Shown here in pieces: positions 17,821 through 27,101 of a stretch of 64,000 nucleotides of DNA; within the stretch, counting starts at the first letter, position 1, and each line of letters begins with the position of its first letter. Source of the stretch: Methanofervidicoccus sp. A16 (lineage in GTDB: Archaea > AGJL01 > Methanococci > Methanococcales > Methanococcaceae); the NCBI RefSeq assembly GCF_003351865.1, contig NZ_CP022242.1, positions 496,001 to 560,000 on the forward strand. The letters run 5' to 3'. A program made the position numbers and the translations under genes. The notes under the pieces were generated by a model, which was given only the letters and a program-made list of their open reading frames with translations, made no database searches and was not told where the DNA came from.

Positions 17821-19287
17821 TTACAATGACATATCTAAATCTAAAAACTTATGAGCCCACTTTTTAAGATAGTATTCAAAGTTTTTACCCTCCTTCATCC
17901 TCTTATCTGTATCTATTAGAGGAATCTCCAACTCAAAGTCTAACCCCATGGCACTTCTACAGAAACTCTCGTAGTCTATCTCTACCTCAGGTATAAATCC
18001 TCTACTATCCCCACCCTCTCCCTTTTTAACACCTATTACCTTTACCCCTATCTCCTCTCCTATCTTCCTAACCTTCTCAAAGATCTGAAAGTCGTAAACC
18101 CTGTTTAATATTATGCCCCTTACATCCACCCCCATACTCTTTAGAAGGGAGTAATAACTTAAACCCTCTACAAAGGCTCCCTCAATACCCCCTTTACTAC
18201 AGGAGGATATAACATACACTGGAAAACCTAGAAGTTTTGACACCTCAGCACTACTGTAGTTCTTTTCCCTTAGGGCACCTGTAAAGGCACCCATAACGCC
18301 CTCCACTATATAGTACTTATAATCAGACTCCTCAACAAACCTTAAAAACTCCTCAACATCACACCATCCTCTATCTCCAATTTTTATACTACTGTACTTC
18401 AACATAGGCTCCCTTAAGATATAGAGGGATGGAACGATATCCCTAACATCAGGACCGATCTTCGCAACAAACGTTTTTCCATCTAATTTGGAGACTATAC
18501 TAGTTAATAAAAAAGTTTTTCCAGATTGGGAACCTGTAGATAGGAGAATTACTCCTCTTTTTTTATTTTCCTCTTCTTCTTTCTCATGTCTTTTTCTATT
18601 GGGGTATATTATAGATTTTCTTTTCAACTTCTCTTTTAAATCCCTATTCTTATTTAGTATAGCCTTATACTCCTCCTCATCTACTCCTAAACTCTCCAAT
18701 AAACTCCTCTTTATATTTTCGTTATCTAAAAATCCATGAACCATAGTACCGTATATATTCTTCCAATATACTCCAGAGACTATATAACTCTCCTCTTTAA
18801 GATACCTATAGTTCAACTTTTTAACTTTGGACCTTGTTAGTACCTTCACCCCCTTACCTAACTTTATATCTCCGTAGGTATGACAGTGGAACCCTTCTCC
18901 CCTATCTCCACATTTTCCAAAGATACAGTTATCCATCAATTTAAACTCTACCCTATCTGTACATATTAAGGGAGAAAATTCCACATCTAACAGACCTAAC
19001 CCCTCCCTGAATATTGGATACTGGCTTTTCCTCCCTATATCCACCCTTTTAGATAGTACCTGAAACCCACTACATACTCCGAATAGTATCCCATCAAATT
19101 CTAGAAGGTATTTTTTTAATCTCTCATTTAGAGAGAAACTTTCTATAAGACTGCCTCCTGGTATTATCAACATATCTAAATCTTTAATAGTATGGATATT
19201 ATCCTCGTTAACTGCTAAGGTAGGCAGATCTCCAAAGTTTTCAAAACATGGAAGGGATCCTTTTATATCCAATATTCCAATTTCCAT
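17821..19287 (-). CDS. CobB/CobQ-like amidotransferase-ATPase with reversed domain order
   Basis: About 488 residues from ATG 19287; the frame is open to a TTG at 19329. The first half is a class I glutamine amidotransferase domain with nucleophile GVCSGFQVL and histidine GTMVHGF. A charged linker rich in Lys and Glu follows (about 225-250). The second half is a dethiobiotin-synthetase-like P-loop domain with STGSQSGKT and VEGVMGAF. CobB, CobQ and CfbB normally have the ATPase first. An amidation role in a corrinoid or F430-type pathway is plausible, but the substrate is unknown. Confidence 0.75.
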   Translation of the reverse strand: MEIGILDIKGSLPCFENFGDLPTLAVNEDNIHTIKDLDMLIIPGGSLIESFSLNERLKKYLLEFDGILFGVCSGFQVLSKRVDIGRKSQYPIFREGLGLLDVEFSPLICTDRVEFKLMDNCIFGKCGDRGEGFHCHTYGDIKLGKGVKVLTRSKVKKLNYRYLKEESYIVSGVYWKNIYGTMVHGFLDNENIKRSLLESLGVDEEEYKAILNKNRDLKEKLKRKSIIYPNRKRHEKEEEENKKRGVILLSTGSQSGKTFLLTSIVSKLDGKTFVAKIGPDVRDIVPSLYILREPMLKYSSIKIGDRGWCDVEEFLRFVEESDYKYYIVEGVMGAFTGALREKNYSSAEVSKLLGFPVYVISSCSKGGIEGAFVEGLSYYSLLKSMGVDVRGIILNRVYDFQIFEKVRKIGEEIGVKVIGVKKGEGGDSRGFIPEVEIDYESFCRSAMGLDFELEIPLIDTDKRMKEGKNFEYYLKKWAHKFLDLDMSL

Positions 19288-19421
19288 GGTTATCTCTGAT
19301 ATTTTTAATAGAATTAAATAACTATACAATATTTAAAGTTTTGTTATCTGATTAGGTTTAATTTCTATATTATAGGAGAGGTATGGTTTGGAAAAACATA
19401 ATGATTATAAAAAAATATAGA

Positions 19422-19850
19422 ACCTTAATTCCCATCAAAGTAACGATTTAAATAATAAAAATAATAAAAAAGACTAGAAAAAACCCTGGTTTTCATCAGT
19501 AGTGATTAAAAGAACAATGAAAATGATAATTGTTAAATAAAAACATGATTAAAATAATCAATATAAAACTATATAAAAATCATTAAATACCCTAAGATCT
19601 TTCTAATCACTTAGGTAAGATAGGAGATCTTACTCTGAATCCCTGTATTAGAGAGTATTCGGAGGGTTATTCTCCCCCAATCTTCTTTGTTAAAATTTCT
19701 GTATTTGAGATAAATAGAAGTTTTTATTTTAAACCTTTTTCTTTATTTTTTATTTTTATTAATTTTTATAATTATTTTTATTTTTTTTATTTTTATAATT
19801 ATTCTTTATTATTTTTTTAAAATTATCCTTTTGATGGGGAATTATAGGGT
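19422..19850 (+). mobile_element. composite MITE-like element (A end plus family B) with 9 bp target duplication
   Basis: The unit starts ACCTTAATTCCCATCAAAG and ends in the inverted GATGGGGAATTATAGGGT. It is flanked by exact copies of AAATATAGA (19413-19421 and 19851-19859). About 70 bp of family A left end is followed by a family B copy starting at 19493, with its CCTAAGATCTTTC and AGGAGATCTTAC core. No open reading frame is present. Confidence 0.8.
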
Positions 19851-19859
19851 AAATATAGA

Positions 19860-20655
19860 AATAATTAATTGTAAAATAGAATAATCCTAAATATTAAAAA
19901 CTATAAAAACCATCCTTTTATTGTGTTCTTTTGAGAGATTCTAAACTTTAGGTAATTTAGAATAGATCTATTAAAATCTTTTTTCCCTAAATAGGTTATC
20001 TTTCATCCTTACTCTATAGGTAGGGTCTTATCAACAAGAGATTCTTATTTTTATCTATAAAACTTTTTATTTCATTTTTTATTAATTTTTTATATCTTTT
20101 AAATTTCATTAAAAATCCTGAATAAAACATTTATACAAAAACATTATACAAAAATAATTAAAATAAATATAATTTAAAATTAAAAAAGAAACTAAAAATT
20201 CTTAAAAAGAAGGTTGATGAAAATTCCTATTCTACTTCTCCAGTATTTTTTACTTACCAACCTGTGTATTATTCTTTTTAGATATATTTAATCTTTTACA
20301 ATTCTTTATTTTTTATTATTTTAATTTTAAATTATTTTTTATAATTATATTATTTTTTAATCAAAATTCTCATAGGTTATTTTTTGGTTATAGTAATAAT
20401 AATTAATTTTGCCAAAATTATGATAATATGTTAAAATAAGAAGAAGCTATTTGTAAAAATTTAAACTTAAGAAGTTTCTCTATATTTCCGGAATTATGAA
20501 AAAAGAAGATCCTCTCTAACTGAATTTTGTATCATGACAGAATTTTCTACCCTTATTTTTCTAGTGTTTTTTATTATTTTATTTAATTTTATTTCTTAGT
20601 TTCATAACAAATCAGTTAAAAAAGATAAAACATAATAAAATATTTTTTTAAATAA
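19860..20655. other. long AT-rich spacer before sppA (convergent side)
   Basis: No gene is seen. A TTCTAAA/TTTAGAA inverted repeat lies at 19939-19962. A family C-like motif is at 20195-20265. Another short GC-richer patch at 20485-20565 is not assigned. Confidence 0.4.
20195..20265 (-). repeat. family C-like repeat (partial)
   Basis: On the minus strand it reads ACTGGAGAAG, then GGAATTTTCATCAACC and a TTCTTTTTAAGAATTTTT tail, matching the right half of other family C copies. The left half is not clear. Confidence 0.4.
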
Positions 20656-21579
20656 TCATTGAGGGAAGAACATATATGCCTCTTCATCTATCTCTTCACC
20701 AAATCCCTTTCCTATCCCATAACCTAAATTATATATCAACTGTGACATTAGGTTAAAAAATCCAGTGTATGTGTGGGGCGTATAATCAACAATCGCTGGG
20801 TTGGATATATTTGCCAATTTCTTGGCCATTTCCACAGCATCCTCTTCAGTTCCTATGTAGTCCACAAGACCAACTTTTTTAGCACCATATCCTGAGTATA
20901 TCTTACCATCAGCAACTTTCAGTGTCTCTTCAACTGTCATGTTTCTGTTCTCTGCAACCCATTTAACAAAATCCATATAGATCTCGTTTATTATACTCTC
21001 TAAGTACTCCTTTTCCTCTGGTGTTAAAGGTCTATAGGGAGATCCTATATCTTTGTATTTTCCAGCCTTTATTACAGTTACATTTACACCAAGTTTTCTC
21101 ATAAGTTCATAGTACTGGATCATATCCATTCTAACTCCAATACTGCCGACGATAGAGTGTTTTTCTGCCACTATACAGGTTGCAGGTGCTATTGCCATAT
21201 AGGCTCCCGATGCACCTACAGTTTCAATATAGGCTATAACAGGTTTCTTCTTAGATACTTCTTTGACCTTTCTTGCAAGTTTCTCACTTGCTATAACCTC
21301 TCCCCCAGGACTATTTACCCTTAAGATTATTGCTTTAATGGTGGGGTCTTTTTCTGCCCTATCTAAAGCCTCTATATAGTCCTCAACACCGATATCCTCT
21401 TTAAAGAAAGAGCTATCCTGGGGGCGAAGTATTAACATTCCCTCTATATCTATCCTCGCAATATTCCCTCCCGAAATCTCACCTACGCCTATAAATAGTA
21501 CAGTAGCTCCAATAATAAGAGTCAATAGTAGTAGTACTATCAATAAAAATATCCCCACTATGACATACTTTCTGTCCAT
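20656..21579 (-). CDS. sppA: signal peptide peptidase SppA (S49 family)
   Basis: 307 residues. An N-terminal membrane anchor (about residues 6-32) is followed by one S49 catalytic domain. The nucleophile lies in GASGAYMAIAPA and the general base Lys in VIKAGKYKDIGSPYRPLTPEE. The oxyanion segment ILRVNSPGGEV is also present. This short form has one catalytic unit and would degrade signal-peptide remnants and membrane fragments. It lies 17 bp downstream of the RPA-like gene, so both are probably in one transcript. Confidence 0.9.
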   Translation of the reverse strand: MDRKYVIVGIFLLIVLLLLTLIIGATVLFIGVGEISGGNIARIDIEGMLILRPQDSSFFKEDIGVEDYIEALDRAEKDPTIKAIILRVNSPGGEVIASEKLARKVKEVSKKKPVIAYIETVGASGAYMAIAPATCIVAEKHSIVGSIGVRMDMIQYYELMRKLGVNVTVIKAGKYKDIGSPYRPLTPEEKEYLESIINEIYMDFVKWVAENRNMTVEETLKVADGKIYSGYGAKKVGLVDYIGTEEDAVEMAKKLANISNPAIVDYTPHTYTGFFNLMSQLIYNLGYGIGKGFGEEIDEEAYMFFPQ

Positions 21580-21596
21580 CCTCTCACAATACTATT

Positions 21597-22229
21597 TTAT
21601 TGTACTGCTTTATAAATACCGGCTTTAGGTTCGTATATGTAACCTTCCTCCAGCAACTCTTCCAGAATTTTGTCAAGTTCATATTCGTCTATTTTAACTA
21701 TCTTTAACAACTCCTCATATCCCACAGACTCTCTATCCTTTATTATTTTTAAAACCATATCTTTTATATCCCCCTCTTCTCTGTATACGTCTTCAAACAT
21801 CTCCTCACTTATTAAATCCTCCTTATCGCCTTCACTGTAATCTTTAGGGCTCTTTTCACCTTCATCCTCCATATACTTCCTTGTTATTTCAATCTCCAGA
21901 TCTCTTAATTCCCTCCATTTATCCCTATTCTCATTCCTTATCTTATAAAGTTCTAAAGAAATATAAGGAGATCCTTCAAATTGACTAACTCTTCCAATCA
22001 CATCTATAAGATCCTTCTCTTTAATATCCTTTCCTTTCTTTTCAAAATCTTTAACAATTACACCTCCCTCTAATTCAAACATAAGTATGGAGGTTTCAGA
22101 TACTTTCTTTACTTCTCCCAGTATCCTAACACGATGTATTCTCTTACCCTCTATAATTAAGGTATTATCTACCACCTCATTTTCTAAGAACTCTTCTGGT
22201 CTAATCTTGTATGCAGTCCATCTTATCAT
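21597..22229 (-). CDS. RPA-associated OB-fold / winged-helix protein
   Basis: 210 residues. The N-terminal half (TLIIEGKRIHRVRILGEVKKV to about residue 105) is an OB fold of the RPA32 type. An acidic linker (about 118-150) leads to a C-terminal winged helix (VLKIIKDRESVGYEELLKIVKIDEYELDKILEEL). This arrangement matches the archaeal RPA-associated family (COG3390), accessory subunits of the single-stranded-DNA-binding complex. The ATG follows GGTGAAGGT. Confidence 0.75.
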   Translation of the reverse strand: MIRWTAYKIRPEEFLENEVVDNTLIIEGKRIHRVRILGEVKKVSETSILMFELEGGVIVKDFEKKGKDIKEKDLIDVIGRVSQFEGSPYISLELYKIRNENRDKWRELRDLEIEITRKYMEDEGEKSPKDYSEGDKEDLISEEMFEDVYREEGDIKDMVLKIIKDRESVGYEELLKIVKIDEYELDKILEELLEEGYIYEPKAGIYKAVQ

Positions 22230-22344
22230 ACCTTCACCTAAAAGTAATCATACTTAACTCTTAATTGTCGATCTAATATAAAAAAGTAATAAATATTATA
22301 ATTATATATATAAATTCATCAATATAATGCTCTAAAAATAAAAA

Positions 22345-22432
22345 TGGTGCAGGGGGGGGGATTTGAACCCCCGAACCCCTATGGGACTGGATCTTAAGTC
22401 CAGCGCCGTTGGCCAGGCTTGGCAACCCCTGC
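22345..22432 (-). tRNA. tRNA-Leu (anticodon UAA)
   Basis: 88 nt including an encoded CCA. The acceptor arm GCAGGGG pairs with CCCCTGC. The anticodon stem CTGGA/TCCAG encloses CTTAAGA, giving anticodon UAA. A long variable arm and a GGGGG/CCCCC T-stem identify a class II leucine tRNA. No intron is present. Confidence 0.97.
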
Positions 22433-22460
22433 GATTAAATCCATCATTAGAATATAACAT

Positions 22461-22480
22461 ACATATATATAAAGTTTTCG
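22461..22480 (-). promoter_or_regulatory. promoter of tRNA-Leu
   Basis: Read on the minus strand, CGAAAACTTTATATATATGT is a BRE/TATA box about 35 bp before the mature 5' end. The family B element begins only 17 bp further upstream, with its target duplication in between. Confidence 0.75.
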
Positions 22481-22496
22481 GTTAATAAAATATTCT

Positions 22497-22818
22497 ACCT
22501 TAGTTCCCATCAGTAGTGATTAAAAGAATAATAAATCAATATAAAAATCATTAAATATCCTAAGATCTTTCCGGAACCCTTAGTTAAGATAGGAGATCTT
22601 ATGATCTTATTCTGAATCCCTGTATTAGAAGATCTTCAGAGGACCATTCTCCTTCAATATTATTTTAAAATTAGTTTGTATCTAGGATGATAGGAGTTTT
22701 CTGTTTTTTAAACATTTTTATTTTATTATTTATTTTTAAATTTTCTTTTTTATCATAATTATTTTTTTATAATTATCCTTATTATTCTTTAAATTATCAT
22801 TTTGATGGGAACTAGAGT
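22497..22818 (+). mobile_element. MITE-like element, family B, with 8 bp target duplication
   Basis: 322 bp from ACCTTAGTTCCCATCAG to TGATGGGAACTAGAGT. It is flanked by exact AATATTCT repeats (22489-22496 and 22819-22826). The core holds CCTAAGATCTTTCC, AGGAGATCTTATG and other short palindromic patches shared with the copies near 19600, 35250 and 45900. It is non-coding and intact at both ends. Confidence 0.85.
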
Positions 22819-22962
22819 AATATTCTACATTCAAGATGTTTCCTGAATATACTTTATTTTTAATATTTTTTATTCTATTGATAAATTAAATATAAAAACT
22901 AAAAAACAATATATTTTACATCCTTAAATTCCAAACCTCTAAAGACGGTGAAAGGTGATAAC

Positions 22963-24357
22963 TTGGAGAATTTCTCAGAGTGGTACAGTGAAATATTGGA
23001 GAGGGCTGAAATATACGATGTTAGATATCCTATAAAGGGCTGTGGTGTCTACCTACCATATGGATTTAAGATTAGGAGATATACCTTTGATATATTACGA
23101 AGGCTATTAGAGGAAAGGGGGCATGAGGAGGTCCTCTTTCCCCTACTTATTCCTGAGGATCTTCTTGCAAAGGAGGGAGAACATATAAAGGGATTTGAGG
23201 ACGAGGTATTCTGGGTAACCCATGGGGGGAAAAAGCCCCTAGAGGTAAAACTTGCACTGAGACCTACCTCTGAGACATCCATATACTATATGATGAAACT
23301 GTGGATAAAGGTACATAAGGACCTCCCTATAAAACTATTCCAGGTTGTAAATACCTTCAGATACGAGACAAAACATACAAGACCCCTTATAAGGTTGAGA
23401 GAGATAATGACATTTAAGGAGGCACATACCGCCCATGCAACAATGGAAGATGCTGAAAATCAGGTTAAAGAGGCTATAGAGATATACAAAGAGTTTTTCC
23501 ATGAGTTAGGCATTCCAGTTATTGTATCTAGGAGGCCAGAGTGGGATAAATTCCCAGGTGCTGAGTATACAGTAGCCTTTGATACCATATTCCCAGATGG
23601 TAGAGCGATACAGATAGGTACTGTCCATAATTTGGGACAGAACTTTTCAAAGACTTTTGATTTAGAGTTTGAAACATTAGAAGGAGGAAAAGATTACGTT
23701 TATCAAACATGCTACGGTATATCTGACAGGGCAATAGCCTCAATTATAGCAATCCATGGAGATGAGAAAGGCCTTATTCTACCTCCTAACGTCGCTCCAA
23801 TCCAGGTGGTTATAGTACCTCTACTGTTTAAGGGAAAGAGAGAGATTGTAGAAAATAAAGCAACAGAGTTGTACAACCTGTTAAAGGAAACAGGGATCAG
23901 AGTAAAAATAGACGATAGAGACATTAGACCAGGGAGGAAGTTCAACGACTGGGAACTTAGAGGGGTGCCAGTTAGGATAGAGGTGGGTCCAAAGGACGTA
24001 GAGAATAAGATGGTTACTATCTACAGGAGAGATACAGGGGAGAAGTATCAAATAAAAGAAGAGGAGGTTAAAGATGAAATATTAAATCTCCTAGAGAGGA
24101 TAAAGGATAACCTGAGAGAGAGGGCTAAAGAGAGGATGGAAAAATACATTACCCTTGTAGATTACACCGAAGATGCTCCAATTGAAGAGGTTGGAAACAG
24201 AGTTAAAGAAATACTTAAGGAGAAAAAAGGAATAGCCTTAATACCTTACAGTGAGAGTATCTATAATGAAGACTTTGAGGAGAAGATAGAGGCGTCCATT
24301 CTTGGAACAACTGAATACAATGGGGAAAAATACATTGCAGTGGGAAGAACATATTAA
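22963..24357 (+). CDS. proS: prolyl-tRNA synthetase
   Basis: About 464 residues from TTG 22963, which follows GGTGATAAC; a GTG at 22948 is in frame but lies before this site. From memory the N-terminus fits the M. jannaschii enzyme (FSEWYS...YDVRYPIKGCGVYLPYGFKIRRY). Class II motifs are clear: ALRPTSET (motif 2 region), FRYETKHTRPLIRLREIMTFKEAHT, and GISDRAIASIIAIHGDEKGLILPP (motif 3). The anticodon-binding domain follows. It is the archaeal/eukaryotic-type enzyme without an editing insertion. Confidence 0.96.
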   Translation: MENFSEWYSEILERAEIYDVRYPIKGCGVYLPYGFKIRRYTFDILRRLLEERGHEEVLFPLLIPEDLLAKEGEHIKGFEDEVFWVTHGGKKPLEVKLALRPTSETSIYYMMKLWIKVHKDLPIKLFQVVNTFRYETKHTRPLIRLREIMTFKEAHTAHATMEDAENQVKEAIEIYKEFFHELGIPVIVSRRPEWDKFPGAEYTVAFDTIFPDGRAIQIGTVHNLGQNFSKTFDLEFETLEGGKDYVYQTCYGISDRAIASIIAIHGDEKGLILPPNVAPIQVVIVPLLFKGKREIVENKATELYNLLKETGIRVKIDDRDIRPGRKFNDWELRGVPVRIEVGPKDVENKMVTIYRRDTGEKYQIKEEEVKDEILNLLERIKDNLRERAKERMEKYITLVDYTEDAPIEEVGNRVKEILKEKKGIALIPYSESIYNEDFEEKIEASILGTTEYNGEKYIAVGRTY

Positions 24358-24379
24358 ACATTTTTTGGTGTTAGTATTC

Positions 24380-24775
24380 ATGTTGGAGTTGTCCCAAAAT
24401 CTGAAAGAGATTCTTTTAATTGGACTTGGAGGATTCCTTGGAGCAGTGACTAGGTATATTTTAAGTAACACAATACCTGTTGTATTTGAAATGCCCCTAG
24501 GAACCTTCGGAGTTAATTTAATAGGTAGTTTTATAATGGGATTCTTTATGTACTCACCTTTGAATGAGATCTATCCCCAGTATAGGTTTCTTATAGTCAC
24601 AGGATTCTGTGGAGCCCTATCTACCTTCTCTACATTCAGTTATGAAAATCTCTTCCTATTGGAAAAGGGTTTTATCATTAAGGTAGTATTGAATATCCTC
24701 TTAAATGTTGTAGGGTGTATATTGGCAGTGTATTTAGGTAAATCCCTCTCTATCTCCCTCTTTGGAGAGGTATAA
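24380..24775 (+). CDS. crcB: fluoride exporter CrcB/Fluc
   Basis: 131 residues from ATG 24380, downstream of GGTG. Four membrane segments are visible. Conserved motifs are GGFLGAVTRY, PLGTFGVNLIGSFIMGFF and TGFCGALSTFSTFSYE, the last with the pore Phe/Thr residues typical of dimeric Fluc channels. It removes cytoplasmic fluoride. It starts 22 bp after proS and is followed closely by the DUF89 gene, suggesting a three-gene transcript. No room exists for a fluoride riboswitch ahead of it. Confidence 0.9.
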   Translation: MLELSQNLKEILLIGLGGFLGAVTRYILSNTIPVVFEMPLGTFGVNLIGSFIMGFFMYSPLNEIYPQYRFLIVTGFCGALSTFSTFSYENLFLLEKGFIIKVVLNILLNVVGCILAVYLGKSLSISLFGEV

Positions 24776-24792
24776 AATTAAAGGGTGATCCC

Positions 24793-25665
24793 TTGAAGAT
24801 TAAACCAGAGTGCGCCATATGTATTGTAAGGCAGGTTGTAGATGCTGTTAAGGAGATATCCAAGGAGGAGGAAGTACAGTTTAAACTGGTGAGTTCTACC
24901 CTCTCATGTATAAAGGAGGTTTATGGTCCTGACGCTGTTCCCGCCTGGATGGGAACTAAGGTACATAGATACCTTAAAAGGATAAGTGGCAACAAGGATC
25001 CCTACAGGTGTCTAAAAGATAGGGCCAATAAGTTGGCTATGGAATATCTTAAGAGTATAGAGGAGGATCTAAAAAAGTACAAGGATAAACCTCCATTGGA
25101 GAGATTAAGGTATAAGGTAAAATTAGCCATTGCAGGAAATGTAATTGACTTTGGTCCCTATAGTACAGATGTGGACATAGATAGGAAGTTAAAGGAGACC
25201 TTAGAGGGAGAGTTAAAGATCGATCACAGTAGGGAACTATTTCAGGATCTAAAGAAGTATAATAAAATACTCTATATATGTGATAACGCAGGTGAGATAA
25301 CCTTTGATAAGATACTCATTGAAGAGTTAAAGGAATACTGTGAAGTTATAGCCTCTGTAAAAGGAGGTCCTATATTGAACGATGCTACACTGGAAGATGC
25401 TAAATACGTAGGTCTCGATAAGGTGGTAAAGGTAATAACCACAGGTTATGATGTTATAGGAATTGATTTAGAAGAATCCTCTGAGGAGTTCTTAAGGGAG
25501 TTTGAGAGGGCAGATATAATTATTGCCAAGGGAATGGGCAACTTTGAGAGTTTAACTGAGTACTCCATTGATAAACCAATATACTATATATTTAAGGCTA
25601 AGTGTTCCCCTGTAGCCCAGTTTGTAGGTGTTGAGGTTGGAGATAATATACTTTTAAAATATTAA
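24793..25665 (+). CDS. DUF89 (ARMT1-like) damage-control phosphatase
   Basis: 290 residues starting at TTG, with GGTGATCCC just upstream. It carries KPECAICIVRQ near the N-terminus. The DUF89 metal-phosphatase motifs follow: YICDNAGEITFDKILIEEL, SVKGGPILNDATLEDA and IIAKGMGNFESL. Members remove phosphate from damaged or unwanted sugar phosphates in a metal-dependent way; the exact substrate here is unknown. Confidence 0.82.
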   Translation: MKIKPECAICIVRQVVDAVKEISKEEEVQFKLVSSTLSCIKEVYGPDAVPAWMGTKVHRYLKRISGNKDPYRCLKDRANKLAMEYLKSIEEDLKKYKDKPPLERLRYKVKLAIAGNVIDFGPYSTDVDIDRKLKETLEGELKIDHSRELFQDLKKYNKILYICDNAGEITFDKILIEELKEYCEVIASVKGGPILNDATLEDAKYVGLDKVVKVITTGYDVIGIDLEESSEEFLREFERADIIIAKGMGNFESLTEYSIDKPIYYIFKAKCSPVAQFVGVEVGDNILLKY

Positions 25666-25744
25666 AAAATTTAAATAAGTTAAAATAAATAATAATAAGA
25701 AAAAAGTTATTGAAAATTATAATAAAAAATATGAAAAAAATTAT

Positions 25745-25830
25745 CCCGTAGATTATACCAGATACTAAAAAAACAGATGGAAATTTCTGTTAAACCTTTT
25801 TTAAGAATTTTTTATCTTTTTTTTCTTTTT
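25745..25830 (+). repeat. family C-like repeat (right half)
   Basis: AGATACTAAAAAAACAG is followed by GGAAATTTCTGTTAAACC and a TTTTTTAAGAATTTTTT tail. It directly follows the DUF89 gene, where it could act as a transcript end. Confidence 0.45.
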
Positions 25831-25866
25831 GAGATTTTTTATTTTTATATTTATTATAATTATTTT

Positions 25867-26202
25867 TTAGAAGAACAGTAAATTACCCAGTGCTAAAATC
25901 AACAACATACCCATAAAACCAAGATGGGCAGAGTATATCCCAGTATTTTGGAACTGTGTTTTTAGTATATTACAGATAGTACTACATATAGTAAGTGGAG
26001 TGAGTATCTGTAGAAGTATTGCAAGGTAAAATATTATACTGTTAGAAAATATCAGTGAAAGTAAAGTAAATATAAAGGCAAGTATTAAAGATACAAAGTG
26101 AGGCATAAGTCTCATTCCTGTTAATCTAAAGGTAGCAAATCCTGAGAGCATACTACCAAAAAGTACAGCTAAAGATACTAAGGATACTACACTATCACCC
26201 AA
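25867..26202 (-). CDS. small four-helix membrane protein of unknown function
   Basis: About 111 residues from TTG 26202, which follows GGTGG; a GTG at 26211 is the alternative. Nearly the whole protein is hydrophobic, with four likely membrane helices (for example SVVSLVSLAVLFGSML and LGFMGMLLILALGNLLFF). I do not recognise the family. It is last in a minus-strand group of redox and sulfur genes, which suggests but does not show a linked role. Confidence 0.55.
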   Translation of the reverse strand: MGDSVVSLVSLAVLFGSMLSGFATFRLTGMRLMPHFVSLILAFIFTLLSLIFSNSIIFYLAILLQILTPLTICSTICNILKTQFQNTGIYSAHLGFMGMLLILALGNLLFF

Positions 26203-26260
26203 TTTAACCACCTTCTAATATTTTTATATATCTTTTACTGTCTTAGAGAACACCAGACAC

Positions 26261-27079
26261 TTACAACCACACAGGCCTAACGTTAGGTTTTGAGAGGTAG
26301 TTAAAGAATGTAGGTGCCCCTGCAATTTCGAAACCTTCGTCTAGATTCTCTCTAGTGATCCCTCTAAACTCTGCACTTAACTCACATACGTAGATCTTGA
26401 CTCCCTTCTTTACAACATCCTTCACTAGATCACTTAACTTGGGAAATGCTGGATGTTTTACCTTATCACATTCACCTTTCTGGGCTAAACTGGCACCGTC
26501 TAACATGAGAAATATAGTTGGTTTCAACTTCATCCTTAGGGCAATATCTGCCATCATAAAGGTGGAGTACGCTCTCTCTGCATTTCCAGTACCTGTGGTG
26601 TTTATGATAAATATTTCATCTATATTTACAGATTTAAGATCCTCCTTTTTCTTCTCTCCCTTCTTCACCAGTATTCTATAGTTCCCATCTTCCAGTTCCT
26701 CAACAGAGAGTATCTCATGACCAATACCTTTCAGTCCCTCTGTTAGATCTGTTAGAGCATTTTTACCTGCTATTATCTCCAATACCTCTCCAACATTCAT
26801 CTTCTCCAGTATATCAGATACTATCATTATAGGCCCTGGACAGGTTGCCCCAACAACGTTTATAGATTTAGAAGTTTCGATATCTCCAACGTGTATTTTA
26901 ACGATGTTGTTGTCAACCTCTACCTTGTAGTCCATCTTATCTGCAAGATCCTTTATAGCCTTTATCTGATGCTCCCCATCTGTTTCAACAATAAGTAGTC
27001 CCTTCTTCATCTTCCTGAGTACAGATTCAACAAGTATCTCAGGACTTCTTAGGCCCTTAACTGATATCTCTCTTATCAT
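26261..27079 (-). CDS. TusA-TusA-DsrE fusion sulfur carrier protein
   Basis: 272 residues. The first TusA-like fold has lost its cysteine (RSPE where CPxP is expected, near residue 11). The second has an intact ATCPGPIMIVSDILEKM motif near residue 79. A C-terminal DsrE-like domain follows (IFIINTTGTGNAERAYSTFMMADIALRM). Such proteins relay persulfide sulfur. In methanogens that make cofactors and thiolated tRNA from sulfide this is a plausible delivery protein, but the partner is not known. The ATG follows AAGGATACT. Confidence 0.8.
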   Translation of the reverse strand: MIREISVKGLRSPEILVESVLRKMKKGLLIVETDGEHQIKAIKDLADKMDYKVEVDNNIVKIHVGDIETSKSINVVGATCPGPIMIVSDILEKMNVGEVLEIIAGKNALTDLTEGLKGIGHEILSVEELEDGNYRILVKKGEKKKEDLKSVNIDEIFIINTTGTGNAERAYSTFMMADIALRMKLKPTIFLMLDGASLAQKGECDKVKHPAFPKLSDLVKDVVKKGVKIYVCELSAEFRGITRENLDEGFEIAGAPTFFNYLSKPNVRPVWL

Positions 27080-27101
27080 AGTATCCTTTTCATATTTTTA
27101 T

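Noticed and set aside
24302-24379. Extended N-terminus of CrcB from 24302
   Set aside because: The extension overlaps the end of proS in another frame, has no ribosome binding site and no CrcB-like sequence; ATG 24380 fits the family start.
24302-24380. Fluoride riboswitch upstream of crcB
   Set aside because: The region is the coding end of proS plus 22 bases, too short for the aptamer.
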